From positions 1,980,501 to 2,044,500 of the forward strand of contig NC_015844.1 in NCBI RefSeq assembly GCF_000973105.1: a stretch of 64,000 nt of DNA, written 5' to 3'. The notes beneath the pieces are model-generated. The model made no database searches, was not told the origin of the DNA, and saw only the letters and a program-made list of their open reading frames with translations. A program made the position numbers and the translations under genes. This stretch comes from Zobellia galactanivorans (lineage in GTDB: Bacteria > Bacteroidota > Bacteroidia > Flavobacteriales > Flavobacteriaceae). This document shows, in pieces, positions 24,989-37,900 of this stretch. Position 1 is the stretch's first letter, and each line of letters opens with the position of its first letter.

Positions 24989-25942
24989 TTAATACGTACA
25001 ACGACAGTTACTAAGCCCTTGAAACAAGTCTACACCAATGGTAACTACATGGGTACCTGTACTGTAGGTAATAATCTCATTAAGAATGATTTGATACGAG
25101 TAACCAAAATAGAAATTGTTCTTTTTTAGACCGGCAAAGGGTGCAATATAGAGCGGACTACCGATCTGGTCATTTAGGAAACGATAGTTCACACCTGCAT
25201 AAAAATAGTCCTCAAAATTGTACCATCTGAATTTTAGGTTTAAATCGGTTTCCGATCGACCATCACTTTCGAACATTTTGAACAATAAAGAGGGTTCTAT
25301 TTCCAGGTCACTGTTCTTGTTTTTCCTATAACGGTAACCGGTATATACATAGTAGTTTCTTAGTTCGTTAGGTTCGTCCACATTAAAGGTAAAATTACTG
25401 GGATCTTTACCTAAAAGGTTAGAAGCGTTGGCACTGATATAGAATTTACCGTATCGGTACAAAGCACCTACATCAAAGTTATGGTTACTGGTCTGGCGGT
25501 TGTTGATAACCCCGGGATCCAGGTTGGCATCTACAAACTTATCGACATCTATTCTAAACTGGTTAAAGTTATACGAAATACCGAATGATAGAAATTCGTC
25601 ATCGTATCTATCAAGGGTCAAGTGGTGTGCAAAAGAAACCCTTGCCCCCTGTTGTTTCGTATAGCCGTTTTTATCGTTGTACAAGAACAGTCCTAAACCA
25701 GATTGTTCGCCTAAACGCATATCTGCTGCCAAAGATTGGGTCTGTGGGGCATCTTTAATACCTACCCACTGGGTAAGACCGTTAAGCCTGATTTTTACAT
25801 GATCTCCGATACCGGCATAGACCGGAGAGAGAACAAATGGGTTATCTGCCAAATATTGAGAGAGTTGGGGCGAATTGAGCTCCTGGCCTCTCGCGGTTGT
25901 AATGCCCGATAAGAGCAGCAAGGTCCATATAAATTTGCGCAT
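24989..25942 (-). CDS. sprF: PorP/SprF family outer-membrane protein, last gene of spr locus
   Basis: A 317-residue outer-membrane beta-barrel of the PorP/SprF family. After a signal peptide (residues 1-19, TTARG/QEL), it shows the family pattern QLSQYLADNPFVLSPVYAGIGDHVKIRLNGLTQWVGIKDAPQTQ and alternating strands to an aromatic C-terminus. In F. johnsoniae SprF is needed for secretion of SprB to the surface through the T9SS, probably as its specific anchor. Here it lies 31 bases behind the SprB-like gene, in the same order. It ends in a short Cys-rich tail (NCRCTY). Confidence 0.9.
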   Translation of the reverse strand: MRKFIWTLLLLSGITTARGQELNSPQLSQYLADNPFVLSPVYAGIGDHVKIRLNGLTQWVGIKDAPQTQSLAADMRLGEQSGLGLFLYNDKNGYTKQQGARVSFAHHLTLDRYDDEFLSFGISYNFNQFRIDVDKFVDANLDPGVINNRQTSNHNFDVGALYRYGKFYISANASNLLGKDPSNFTFNVDEPNELRNYYVYTGYRYRKNKNSDLEIEPSLLFKMFESDGRSETDLNLKFRWYNFEDYFYAGVNYRFLNDQIGSPLYIAPFAGLKKNNFYFGYSYQIILNEIITYSTGTHVVTIGVDLFQGLSNCRCTY

Positions 25943-25973
25943 GGTACTGTAGGTTGTAGGTTAAGTTTTTTAT

Positions 25974-28900
25974 TTAGCGATATAGGGTAAAGTGTCCAAC
26001 GAATTCCCTGTCATCGTTCTCTCCGTTGAGTTTGATAACATACCAGTAATCACCGGAAGGGAGTTCTTTTTGTTTGTAAAGACCGTCCCATCCTGGATCA
26101 CCAAGACCCATTCGGTACACCTCCCTACCATAACGATCAAATATGACGGTTAGTATCTGTGGGAAGCCTTCATCATTTTTAGGTTTCCAGGTCTGATTTA
26201 GCCCATCTCCATTTGGGGTAAAGAAGTTGGGAATATCAAGATCAATGAACTCCATATCAATGGTGGCCATCACCTCACAACCGTTTTCGTCCGTAGCGGT
26301 AACTACGTATGTATCGGTACGAGTGATATAGTAAGTATTATCTGAACCATTGTTTTTGCCATCAAAAGTGATGGTGTATGTACCCCTACCTCCAGAAACG
26401 TTGGCCGTTATCTCATTGATATTGGATTGCTCTAGGGTAATGTTCAATGGTTGGTAATCTTCAATTTCTACATCATAGGTAACAATACAACCATTGGCAT
26501 GTGATATGGCTACATAGTGCGTACCAGGAGACAAGTCCCTGAAATATGGATTCAGTTGCATTTCTGCGGGATCCATAGTATCCACCCCATAAAGAACCTG
26601 ATCGGCAATACTTGTATCTTCAAGGGAAATATTGATATAGTTATTCGGAATGTTGCCGTTACAACCATACACGGGTTCTACGGATGCGTTAAGGTTCACA
26701 CCGGGCTCAACCGTTACGGTTATATCCTCTTCACAGCCTTGGGCGTCACGTACAAAAATGATGTATGTTCCTTCAGCCAGACCGGTAAAGGTCGTCCTGT
26801 CTTGTACAAAATCCGATTCCGTATGCATACGGGTGCTATAACCTGGTGTACCACCACTGATGGTAAGGTCGATGGTACCATTGGCTTCGCCAACACAAAT
26901 TTCAGGTGTTGAGGTGGCCGTTACTTCGATTATAGCAGGTTGATCAATGGTGTATTCCAATTGGATAAAACAACCGTTTTGATCTTGTGCTATTACGGTA
27001 TAATCACCAGGGGCAAGGTTATCAAAGGTATTTTTATCATCAAACTGGTTAAGGTTTGGAGATATGGCATATTGATATCCTCCTGAACCACCCGATAAGG
27101 TAACCGTAATGGAACCGTTTTCTTCACCATTACAGGTAACGTTGGTAACCGCATCGGTATAGCTAAGGGCCGTAGGCTCGGTAATAACCACACTTTCCGC
27201 AGTGGTCGTACAGTCTTGACTGGTTACATCTACATAGTAGGTGCCTGCTGTCAGATTACTGAAGATACCATTGCTTTGTGGTCCGGCCACACGTGAGGCC
27301 ACACTTAAGGTAGCATCGGTGTACAGGGCATATTGATAGTTACCAAGACCTCCATCAGCTTCTGCATAGATCGTAGCGGTATTATCACCATTACAATTAA
27401 TAAAGGCAGCTGTCGTATCTACAGTAAGTGTTAAGGGCTCGATAATATCTTCTTCTATCGAATTTGATTGTACCGCGGTACATAGGTTTACGGCATCCCT
27501 AACATAGTAGCGATAAATACCGGCACCCAACATACCACTTAGAGGTAAATTGACATTGTTTCCGGGCATTGCTGTCCATGTCACGTTATCTTCACTGAAT
27601 TCGTAGGTTCCGCTTCCTCCTGTTGCACTCAATTCAAATTCAACACCGGTAGCACAGGTCAACGGACTTGTTCTTATCAGTTGGGCTTCAACTTCCGTTG
27701 GATTAACGATTTCGACAATAGCGGTTTCCACTGAACATCCTACGTCGTCACTTACGATAACACTATAGAAACCAGCAGCCAAATTGTTGAAGTTACCGGT
27801 ACTGCGACCTACTGAAGTGGTCAACAAGTTGCTTCCTGCAAGATCGTCATAGGTATTCAACTGGAACTGGTATGTAGGCGTAATGTTTCTAGGGTCAACG
27901 GTAGCCAGGACGCTTGCCGTATTTCCATTGAAACACGATAGGGGCGTTGCTGAAATATTGGCCACGATATCATCAGGTCTAATTAGGGTGATGTTATCAG
28001 AAAGCACACAACCAAAGGCGTCTGTAACGGTTACATGGAAATCACCGGCAGATAGGTTTCTGAAAATGAAAGCCTCAACATTGGTCTCCGTATATACTTG
28101 AGAAGTAGTGGTATTATCCAATACTATGGTATACGGACCTTCGCCTCCGACGGGATCAACAAGTATCTCGCCTTTGTCATTGCTACATGAAACATTGGCT
28201 TCTTCAGTTATTGTGGCCGTAATCGGGTCACTTGGCGCCAATATGGTTATGATGTTGGAATCGTCGTCGCACAATGGCGCGTTGGTTTCCGCAATACGTA
28301 CATAATAGCTTCCTCCAGGAAGGTTTGTTATGATCAATGGCGTACTGGTATCTCCGGTTCCACTGAATGCGGCCCCAGGTACCGGGTTATCGTTAACGTC
28401 ATATACTTGATAGCTATACGGCCCCGTATAATTATTGATAGCGACACTAAAGCTACCGTCGTCCACACCATTGTTCAAACACTGTTCGTCCGTCAATTTT
28501 GTGGCTATTACTTCAATTACATCTGGGTCGTCTATGGTGTGTACCGTTTCGATAACACAACCTGTATCTAAATTGGTGATCGTTACCCTGTAGTTACCTA
28601 CTTCCAATCCTGTAAAGGTTTCGGGATTGTTGGTAGAGGCGATCGTGTTCGTGTAGGTCACGTTGATTCCGTTAACGGTATACTCTAGGTTAGGTGTTGC
28701 CGCAGCAGGGCTAACGGTCAGTCCAACTTCGATTTCACCGTTGTTCAATGGCGAACAAGCCGCTTCTTGGGTAGTGGTTACGATCGCATCGCTGATTTCT
28801 ACAAAAGGCAATACTGTATTCGCGGCCGAGATGGCGGAACATCCTGCATCGTCATATACCCTTATTTCATATGAACCGCCTAAACCGTCGGTTTCAAAAT

Positions 28901-31900
28901 AGGTAGTGTTGGAACCGTCTTGAACAACGCTTCCGTCACGTACGAATACATATCTTACATAAGTACCCGTACCTCCCGATGCATTGGTAAACGATACGCT
29001 GGCATTGTTTCCGTTATTGCCATCCGTACATCCATACTGAACAATGCTCATAGGATCTACGGTAATAGCTTCCCGTTCGGTAATGGTAACATCGGTGGTT
29101 ATGGCGCAGTTGTTGGCACCACGGGCTTCAATGGTATAGGTTATTCCTGTCGTTGAACCTTCGAGTCCATCAAAGAAAGCGGAGGTCGAGGTAGAGGAAG
29201 TAGCAGTTATTGGGAATGTTGCCGTACTTCCTGGTCCCGCCGTAATGGTAAAGGTATAGGGGCCTACGCCATTGTCGGTAACACTAACTGAAATTGTACC
29301 GTCATCAGCGCCGTTACAGCTTACATTGGTAGATGAATCTACGCCTATTACAGGTATTACCGCTGGCTCCAATCTTTGGGTTATAGTAGTACTACAGCTA
29401 TGATCGGCATCTAAATCGGTAATCGTAAACACGTAGTCACCAACTTCGGTCAGGCCTGTAAACACACCGGTCGTGTTGCTATCATCTACGGTAGCAGGGG
29501 CCGATGATGGGTATTGGACATCGTATCTAAAGTTGCCCGAACCTCCCGTTTGGCTAATAGTAATCTGTCCTCCCGGATCGGTAACGGAGCAATCTATGGT
29601 CTTAACCACGGATGCCAATGGTGAAATAGGCTCGTGTAGGTCGATGCTCGCGCTTGTGGCACTGCTACAACCCCATTGATCGCTAACGATCACTTGGTAT
29701 TCGCCTGCACCTAAACCACCAAATATAGGAGAAGTCTGTATCGGTCTTAGGTCTTCAAAAGCAGAAGTACCTGTATTGTACATCTGCAACTGGTAACTAT
29801 AGTTGCTACCCTGACCGTTAAGTACGTTGATAACCTCTATTTCTCCCTCCAAATCGGTACAATTCGGTTGGTTTATCCTTAGGTCCGCCGTAATCGGCGT
29901 TGGGTCGTTAAGCGTAACATCGGGCAATTGATGTGCGCATCCCTCTGAATCCATAACCCAAACCTCGTAGGTAGCCGCGCTTAGGTTTTCTGCTTTTGGA
30001 TTCGAAACATAGTTTGCAGCATCGTTGGTGTCGATAACTGGGCCGGCCGTATCGAAAATGAGATACGAATAACCGCCCCATCCTCCGGTAACCTCGGTAA
30101 CCTCTATGGTTCCATTATTACCAGGTACGCAAGTGATATCGGTAAATACCCGGTTTGCGCTGATCGGATCGCTCGGACCTGCAATGGTGAACATTTCGGA
30201 AGCGACACAAGAAGGATTGCTATCTTGGGTAACCTCAACGCGGTATTCTCCCGCGCCAATGGCAAAAGGTGTTGTGGGACCTGCATTGGCCGAGGTTCCG
30301 GTTGCCGAGGCAATGAGGGTATCATCGACTGGGTCGACCGTACCTTGTGAATTATAAATTTGCCATGTGAAACCGCCGGTATAGGGCTTGGTGCTATCGC
30401 TTATGGTAAAGCTAACGGAACCATCTGTCCCATGACAAACCACATCGACCGTGGTGGCATCGATTTCAAAGGTATTTGGATCTTCAATTTCAAAGGTAGT
30501 CTGTACGAAACAGCCGGTATCGGTATTGGTAACGGTCACTTCATAGTTTCCTACTCCTATTCCGCTAAATGAATTGGAAGTTTGACCAAGCTGGCTATAG
30601 GCATTATCGGTACCTACTACGGAATATTCGAGTGTTGGGCTTCCTGAAGGAGGTGTTAAATCTACCCCTATGGAAACGACAGCATCATCACCAGGGTTAC
30701 AGCTTACATCGGTATCGATGCTTACCGTAGGATTGCTTATGGCTACAAAAGGAGCTATTATGGCCGTGGTAGTACCAACACAACCCTTATCGTCATATAC
30801 GTTGATGGTATAGGCACCACCTAAGAGGTCGGTTTCGATATAGGTGTCGTTAGAGCCGTCCTGAACCACAACATTGGGTTCTACCGCAGCAGTGGCGGGG
30901 TTGTCGTTTTTAATGAATTCGTATCGTACAAAGTTGTTCGAACCTCCCGTTGCACTGGCTACGGAAATGCTTGCATCGTTCTGGTTGTTGGCCGTGGTAC
31001 AGCCAAACTCTACAACGGGATCTAGGGTCACGGCAATGTCGGCCGGCTCCGCAATGGTAATAGGAGCGCTATCCGTAGTACAGTTGTTCGTGGCCGAATT
31101 GCCCCTAACGGTAACTACATAGCCACTTGGCAGCGTAGTTGAATTCGGAGCAAGACCGGTGAACGTAGCCGAGGTATTTGTGGTAGTTGCCGGAAGGATG
31201 CTCACCGGTGTTCCATCAAATGACGTAATTTCAAAGGTATATGGCCCCGTGGCATTATCTATGGCCGAAATGGTAATGCTACCATCCGAACTGCCCAAAC
31301 AAGTAACATCGGTTGCTGTAAAGGTATCGATTACAGGCTCGACCCTGGTTGGAACGTTTACAACAAATTGCCTGTTACACGCCGCACTGTTCGGTGTATT
31401 GGTATCATAGATGGTAATCGTATAATCTCCTGCCGCCGGTGCTTGATAATCGAACGGATTACCCGGGATGGCCGTTTGTGCAACTGCCGGTACACCCGCG
31501 GTATTGCTTATAGAGTACTCATAGCTTCCCGATCCATCCAATACTTCAATGCTAATAAGGGCATCGGGTGATCCGGTACAATCCAATACCTTGGTAAGCT
31601 CTGCTTTGGCCGAAAGTACGGGGTTGACCACGAAGGCCGATTGTGAGTTGGTACAACCATTGCCGTCCATAATGTAAATATCGTATGAACCTGGGGCTAC
31701 ATTTTCAAATAAGCCGGCATTGTTTAAATAGGTTGTCGGTGCGGGATCTCCTGCCGGTACAATGGCATATCGTATGTTTCCTGCAGCAGAGCTACCTACA
31801 ACGCTAAGGTCGATAGGAGCGCTACAGTTGTCTTGGGTAACCGAGTCTATGGTCGGGTTCGGTGAAAGGTCTAAATTCACCGGAGCCAAGGTTACGGAAC

Positions 31901-34900
31901 AATTATATTGATCATAAAGCGTAACGGTATAGCTTCCTGCTGGGGAATTTACTGGAATTTCAATAGGATTCGAAGTCGTTCCCGTCAAGGGGGTAAATCC
32001 ACCAGGACCGGTAACATCATAAGTGTACGGAGCCCCACCACCACCGGTAACATCGGTAATGGTAATCAATCCGGGAAGATTACAGGAAATATCACGCGTA
32101 ACCGTTGGCGTAGCATTGATGGCATCCAATTCTTCAAGAAGGGCATTTTCACCACCACCAATACAGGCATCGGTGTTTGTTCCATCTACCTGAACGAGTC
32201 GAATATAGTATTCCCCTTCGCCAAGACCGGTGATTTCAATTTCGTCATCGTAGGTAACATTACTGGCCGCCGGCCCAGGTCCACTGACCTCTATAGGGGT
32301 TGGGTTGCCAAGCTCATAGATTTCATAGCGCATGAAAGGGTGCGCTGTATTTGGATTAATGTTGAACGTTATTTTACCTGTTGACGACCCAAAACAGCTA
32401 GGAACTATATCCGTAGTAATCTCAATCGGTAGATTGACACCGGGCAATTCGTTTACATTTTCGTTGCTCTGGCGTACACAGCCCGAACCATCCCTAACAT
32501 AAAAGACATAGGTTCTTCCAGGAACCAAAAGGGGCAAGCCTGGGGTTTGGGGTGTGGTAGCATCGATATTTTGGAAAATATGAGGTGTTCCGTCAGGGAT
32601 TGGAGCGGTCCAAATAGCGGTGGCAGGGTCAAAATTCGCCGGATCGTCGCTATAGGTGTACTCGTAGCCAGGAACCGGGTTTCCTTCGCTACCCAATACG
32701 CGAACCTGAAGGTCGTTACAATTGACAACCACGGCCGCCAAAGTAATATCCAAGTCATCTAAAGGATAAGGAATGATATATCGATCAAAATCTTTTTGAC
32801 AAATGGTACCACTAGGTAGGGTAACTCGAATGGAAGGGTATACTACCGTACCTGAATCATGTCCTCTCAATTCATTGGTAAGCTCCCAAGTAGCTCCTGC
32901 ATCCGCACTATATTCAACAGTACCTCCAGCTGGAGTTACTATATTCTCAAATTCAAATCCGTATAGATTAAGATCAGGATCATCACATGTAGCAGGTAGT
33001 ATAGGAATGATATCGGCCGTAATTTCCACGGCATTGTTGATCGTTACTGTTGTTGAGGTAACGGTACAACCGTTGTCATCCGTAATATTTATTTCGTAAT
33101 CACCTGCCCCGATACCGTTAAAGGTTAGCGAAGGGGTAAATACGTTGGTGCTCGTATTGCCATAATCGATACCATCCGCTGGGGTTAAATCTACCAGTTG
33201 ATAGGTGAATGGGGCCGTACCGCCTGTAACGGTGGCATCTACGGATCCCAGTCCGTCAAAACACTCGGGATCGGTGGCCGTTCCGCTTACCGATAAAGGC
33301 GTGGCAGGAGTGAATATAATATCTTCCTGAACAAAGGAACAAGAGGGTGATGCTCCATTGTTATCCAGTACATAGACATCATAACCGGCCGGATTAGCGG
33401 TTGCCATGGCACTGGTTACGGTCAAGGTATTGGTTGTGGTATAAAGTCCTGATGGGTCGTCTCCGGCCGGTACAATGGCATACACCAATGTTCCGTTTCC
33501 GCCTGTGGCGTTGACCGTTATCGATCCGTCGTTGCACGAATTGATGTCAACAACGTCAACAGATACTACAAGCTGTGGGTCTATGATAATGCTTTGTTGC
33601 ACGGCTGTACATCCAAAGGCATCCCTAACATCTATGGTGTAGGTGCCATTCGATAAGTTGTTAAAGGTGTACGTAACATCGGTACTTGGTGTTGGAGCCA
33701 CAAAGGGTCCGCCGTTGATACTGAAAGTGTATCCGCCGTTTCCATCGGTAACATCCACCTGAATGGAAGCATCGTTGGTACCAGAATAACAAGCTGTAGG
33801 AGTAGCGTCAAAGGTCGGTACTAAGGGAGCGGTTACGGTAATCGGGGTATCGATGTTATCGCTACAATTGTTACTGTCCCTGACGCTTACGATATAGTCT
33901 CCCGCAGGAATATTCGTGAAAACCGAGTTGTTGCCGTTCGTCGCGAAATCATAGCTTCCGATGATGTTGCCCAGGTCGTCTTCCAACTGGTATTCATAGG
34001 TGGGCGTACCCCCTATGGCACTGGCCGTAATGGTAGCGCCGGTATTGTTACAGGTAAACTGTTCCGTGATACTGGCCGAGGCATCTAGGGCATCGGGCTC
34101 CGTCAAGGTTTGGGTTAAGGTAACCGTACAACCCGCAACAGGGTCGTTTACATCCCTTACGACAATACTGTGCGCTTGGGCGGCAAGACCGGTAATTTGT
34201 TCCGGTGCGCTAAAGGGACCGACAAAGGCCGCTCCATTCAAGCTATATTCGAATCCGCCTGCCCCGTAATTGCTGGCATCTATGGTAATGCTACCTGAGT
34301 TGTCACCGTTACAGTCAAGGTTTTCGAAAGCCGTAATATTAGCTTCAAAGGCATGACCGTCTTCTACAATAACGGTAGTATCAACGGTACAATCACTGCC
34401 GTAGTTAACGGTAATGGTATGGTTTCCTAAAGTGATATTGCTAAATAGGTTTGCCGTTTGGGCCGTTCCTCCGTCAATACTGTAGGTATATGAAGGGTCG
34501 TTGGGCAATACCGTAATGTTTCCTGTTCCATCACAATTGTATGTTACGGAAGTAGAAAGCGCAGGTTCGGTGGGCAATGGCAAAATTATAATGTCTGCCA
34601 AAGTAATCCCGCACGAAGTGGCATTGGCATCCCTAACGCGAATACTGTGCGTTCCGTCGTTTAGACCGGTAAAGGTATGTCCGCCTGTGGTAGAGGCCGT
34701 CCAAGCGCCTCCATTGATGCTGTATTGATAGTTTCCTGAGCCACCTGATGTTGGGGTGATGCTTCCAACGGTGATCTCTCCATCGACAAGACAGGTATAG
34801 TTTTGTGTAATAACCGCTTCTGCGACCAATTGGGCCGGTTCTGTAACGATTACATCCTGCGCTACGGTTTCGCAATTGCTGGCGTCCCTGACACGTACAG

Positions 34901-37900
34901 GATAGGTTCCTGCCGATAGGTTCGGGAAGTTGTTTCCGGGTACATAGGTGGCGCCGTTATCGATACTGTACATAAAGGGTGCATTTCCTCCTGAATCGAC
35001 GGTAATTGAAATGGCTCCGTCCGAACTTCCAAAACAGCTTACCGCCGTTGGTGTTGCGGTTATGGCAATAGGGTCGTCTTTGGTTACGGTTACGGTATAC
35101 ATGGCCTGGCAGTAGTCTGCAGCGCCACTGTTGTCGCGTACGTACACATCGTAATCGCCGGCGATGGCAACCGTCACGGGATTGGTCGTATTAAAGTCCC
35201 CGTCGGTTACGGCGGTACCATTGTCCACTACCGCATAAACGTAATTATTGTCCCCGCCGGAGGCCGAAATGCTGATATCGGTATCCGTAGCACAAGCCGT
35301 AATTCTTGGGGCCGTGGCGCTAACGGTCAATTGTGGGTCGATGGTAATGGTCTGTAGTGTTCCCGTACAGCCCAAACCATCTTGTACATTGATGGTATAT
35401 GTTCCGTTCGATAGTCCCGAAAACGTATGTGTTGTACTGTTCGCAGGGCTTGGGCTTATCCATGGGTTTCCGTTGATACTGAAGGTATAATCTCCGTTAC
35501 CATCGGTAACATCAACTTGGATGGAGGCCGTATTTCCGCCCGTATAACAAGCCGTAGGGGTTACATCGAAAGTAATCGGGTTTGTCGGAGCAACGGTAAG
35601 GGCTGTATCAATGACGTCTTCACATGTATTGTCATCCCTGACGCGTACGATATAATCGCCTGCAACAAGGTTCGGGAAAACGGTATTGTTTCCGTTGGTC
35701 GCAAAATCATAGCTCCCGATAACGTTGCCCAGCTGGTCTTCCAACTGATATTCGTAGGCCGTGGTACCTCCAGTGGCACTGGCCGTAATGGTAGCACCGC
35801 CATTGGTACAGCTTAATTCTGTGGTAATCGATGCCGAAACCACTAGGGCTTCCGGAGCATTGATGGTATGTGTCAGTGTTCTAGAACAACTAGGCTCGTC
35901 TACCTTTCTGACCACCACGGTGTGGGAACCGGAACTTAGGGTGGCAGGAGTAGTAATCGGTGAGGTGGTGGAGCTTACAAAAGCACTACCGTCTATTGAA
36001 TACTCAAATCCGGCGGCGTTAAAGTTCTCTACTTCAAAGGTGATGGAACCGTTGTCAAGTCCGTTACAACTCGTATCGGTAGCACCTGTAATAGTTGCTG
36101 AGAAAAGCTTACCGGCAACCACGGTAACCGGGGTTTCAACCGTCTGTTCACAGACTTCGGGTACTTGGTGTATAACAATGTCGTCTAGGGCAAAATCGTT
36201 ACCGCCATTTCCAGGTATTTCGGAACGTATTACAAAATCTAGAGTGGTATTACTTCCCGGGTTGAGTTCTGCCGTAAATTCGATCCAATCGTCGGCCCCT
36301 GTGTTTTTGGCGATCGTTCCCGTGGTGATCGAGCGTACTACGGTGCCCGTTCCGGGCTCTCGGATCTCTATGGTCAAATTGGGGTCAAGGCCACTTGTGC
36401 CCTGACGTAGCAGGTTCATGATATACAAGGTTACGCTTATATCTTGATTTGGAATAATATCGTTTATTTCCTTGGAATATATGATTTGGGTAGGTGTAGG
36501 TGTACCTACGTTCATGACCAAATAACGGCCTTGACCTGTTCTTGTTCCCGTTGTATGGTCAATAGGATTGATCCATGTGCCGAATGGAGCGACTATTTCA
36601 CTCGTTACGGAATATTCAAAGTCATTGATGTTTTCGTTGGCATCGCCAGGAGGGTTTGTAGTTTGATCCTCGTAGGTATAGCCGTTGGTGTTTGGGCTAG
36701 GTATGGTTGGCCCACTTCCGAAATCCTCAGTAAGCAATAAACTGGGGGTTGGAGGGGTCTGAGATACATAACTGGTGCTCACCGTATAGGTGCCAGGAGC
36801 AACATTAAGGAAAACATTGCTTGTGGGGTCTGGTGAATTGGGTACGCCATCTAAGGCATAAGTATAGTTGTACGTAGCAATATCTGGGGTAGCCGTAATA
36901 GTTCCCGTTCCGTTACAATCATAGCTAACCTCGGGAGTAAGGGTTACGGTCGGTTCTGCCGGCTCATCTTCAACGGTTACGTTCATGGGATATTCACAAG
37001 AACCGTCGGTTACGATTACGGTGTAGTCTCCAGGGGGAAGTACAGCTATACTTGAGGCGCCATAGGTTGCACCGCCGTCAAAGCTATATTGATATGAGCC
37101 CGTTCCTCCCACCACATTGGTTACACGGACTTCCGCGCCGTTCGGGTCACAGGTAGCGTCACGAGAAACACCTGCCGAAGCGCTTAATGGGAAGGGCTCG
37201 GTCAATTCTACGGTTTGTGATAAACTACAACCGGAAGAATCGGTTACCAGTACTTCATAGGTGCCGGCAATAAGGTTTACGAAGTTTGGCGATCCCTGGG
37301 TAGTGGTTCCACCATCGATGCTGTACGCAAATGGAGCGACACCGCCCGTAGTGTTTATGGTAAGGGCCCCGTCTGAATCACCACTACAAGAAGGCGATGT
37401 CTCGGTAATCGAGTCAAGGGTCATGGCCCCGTTATCGTTTATGGTCACCTCGTTGGAAAAGGCAAAACAGTTGTTGGAATCAACGATTACAAAAACATAA
37501 TCCCCTTCTTCTCCTGCAAAATATTCGTCTGTACCGTCACTATTCGTGTCACGCCATCCGAAGGTAAAAATAGGATCGGTTTCATAGGCATCACCCGGTA
37601 TTGAAGCTACATCGGCATATAAATTGGTGCCGTCTTTACTCCAAATAGCATAAGAATAGCCAGGACTAGGCAAGCCTCCGCTACCGGTAAGTTGTATGGT
37701 TCCAGCCGTACAGCCGATATCTTTTGTCGTTTGTGCGATAAGGGTTGGGTCAGGTGTTCTGGCCACGGTTACGTCTTGGCTAAACGAACACCCATCATCA
37801 GTTGAAACTTCAATGGTATAATCACCGGCATTTACATTAAAGGAGTGGGTGTTATCCGATTGTGCGGTTTCATCGTCAATTAGGGTTCCATCACTTCTTC

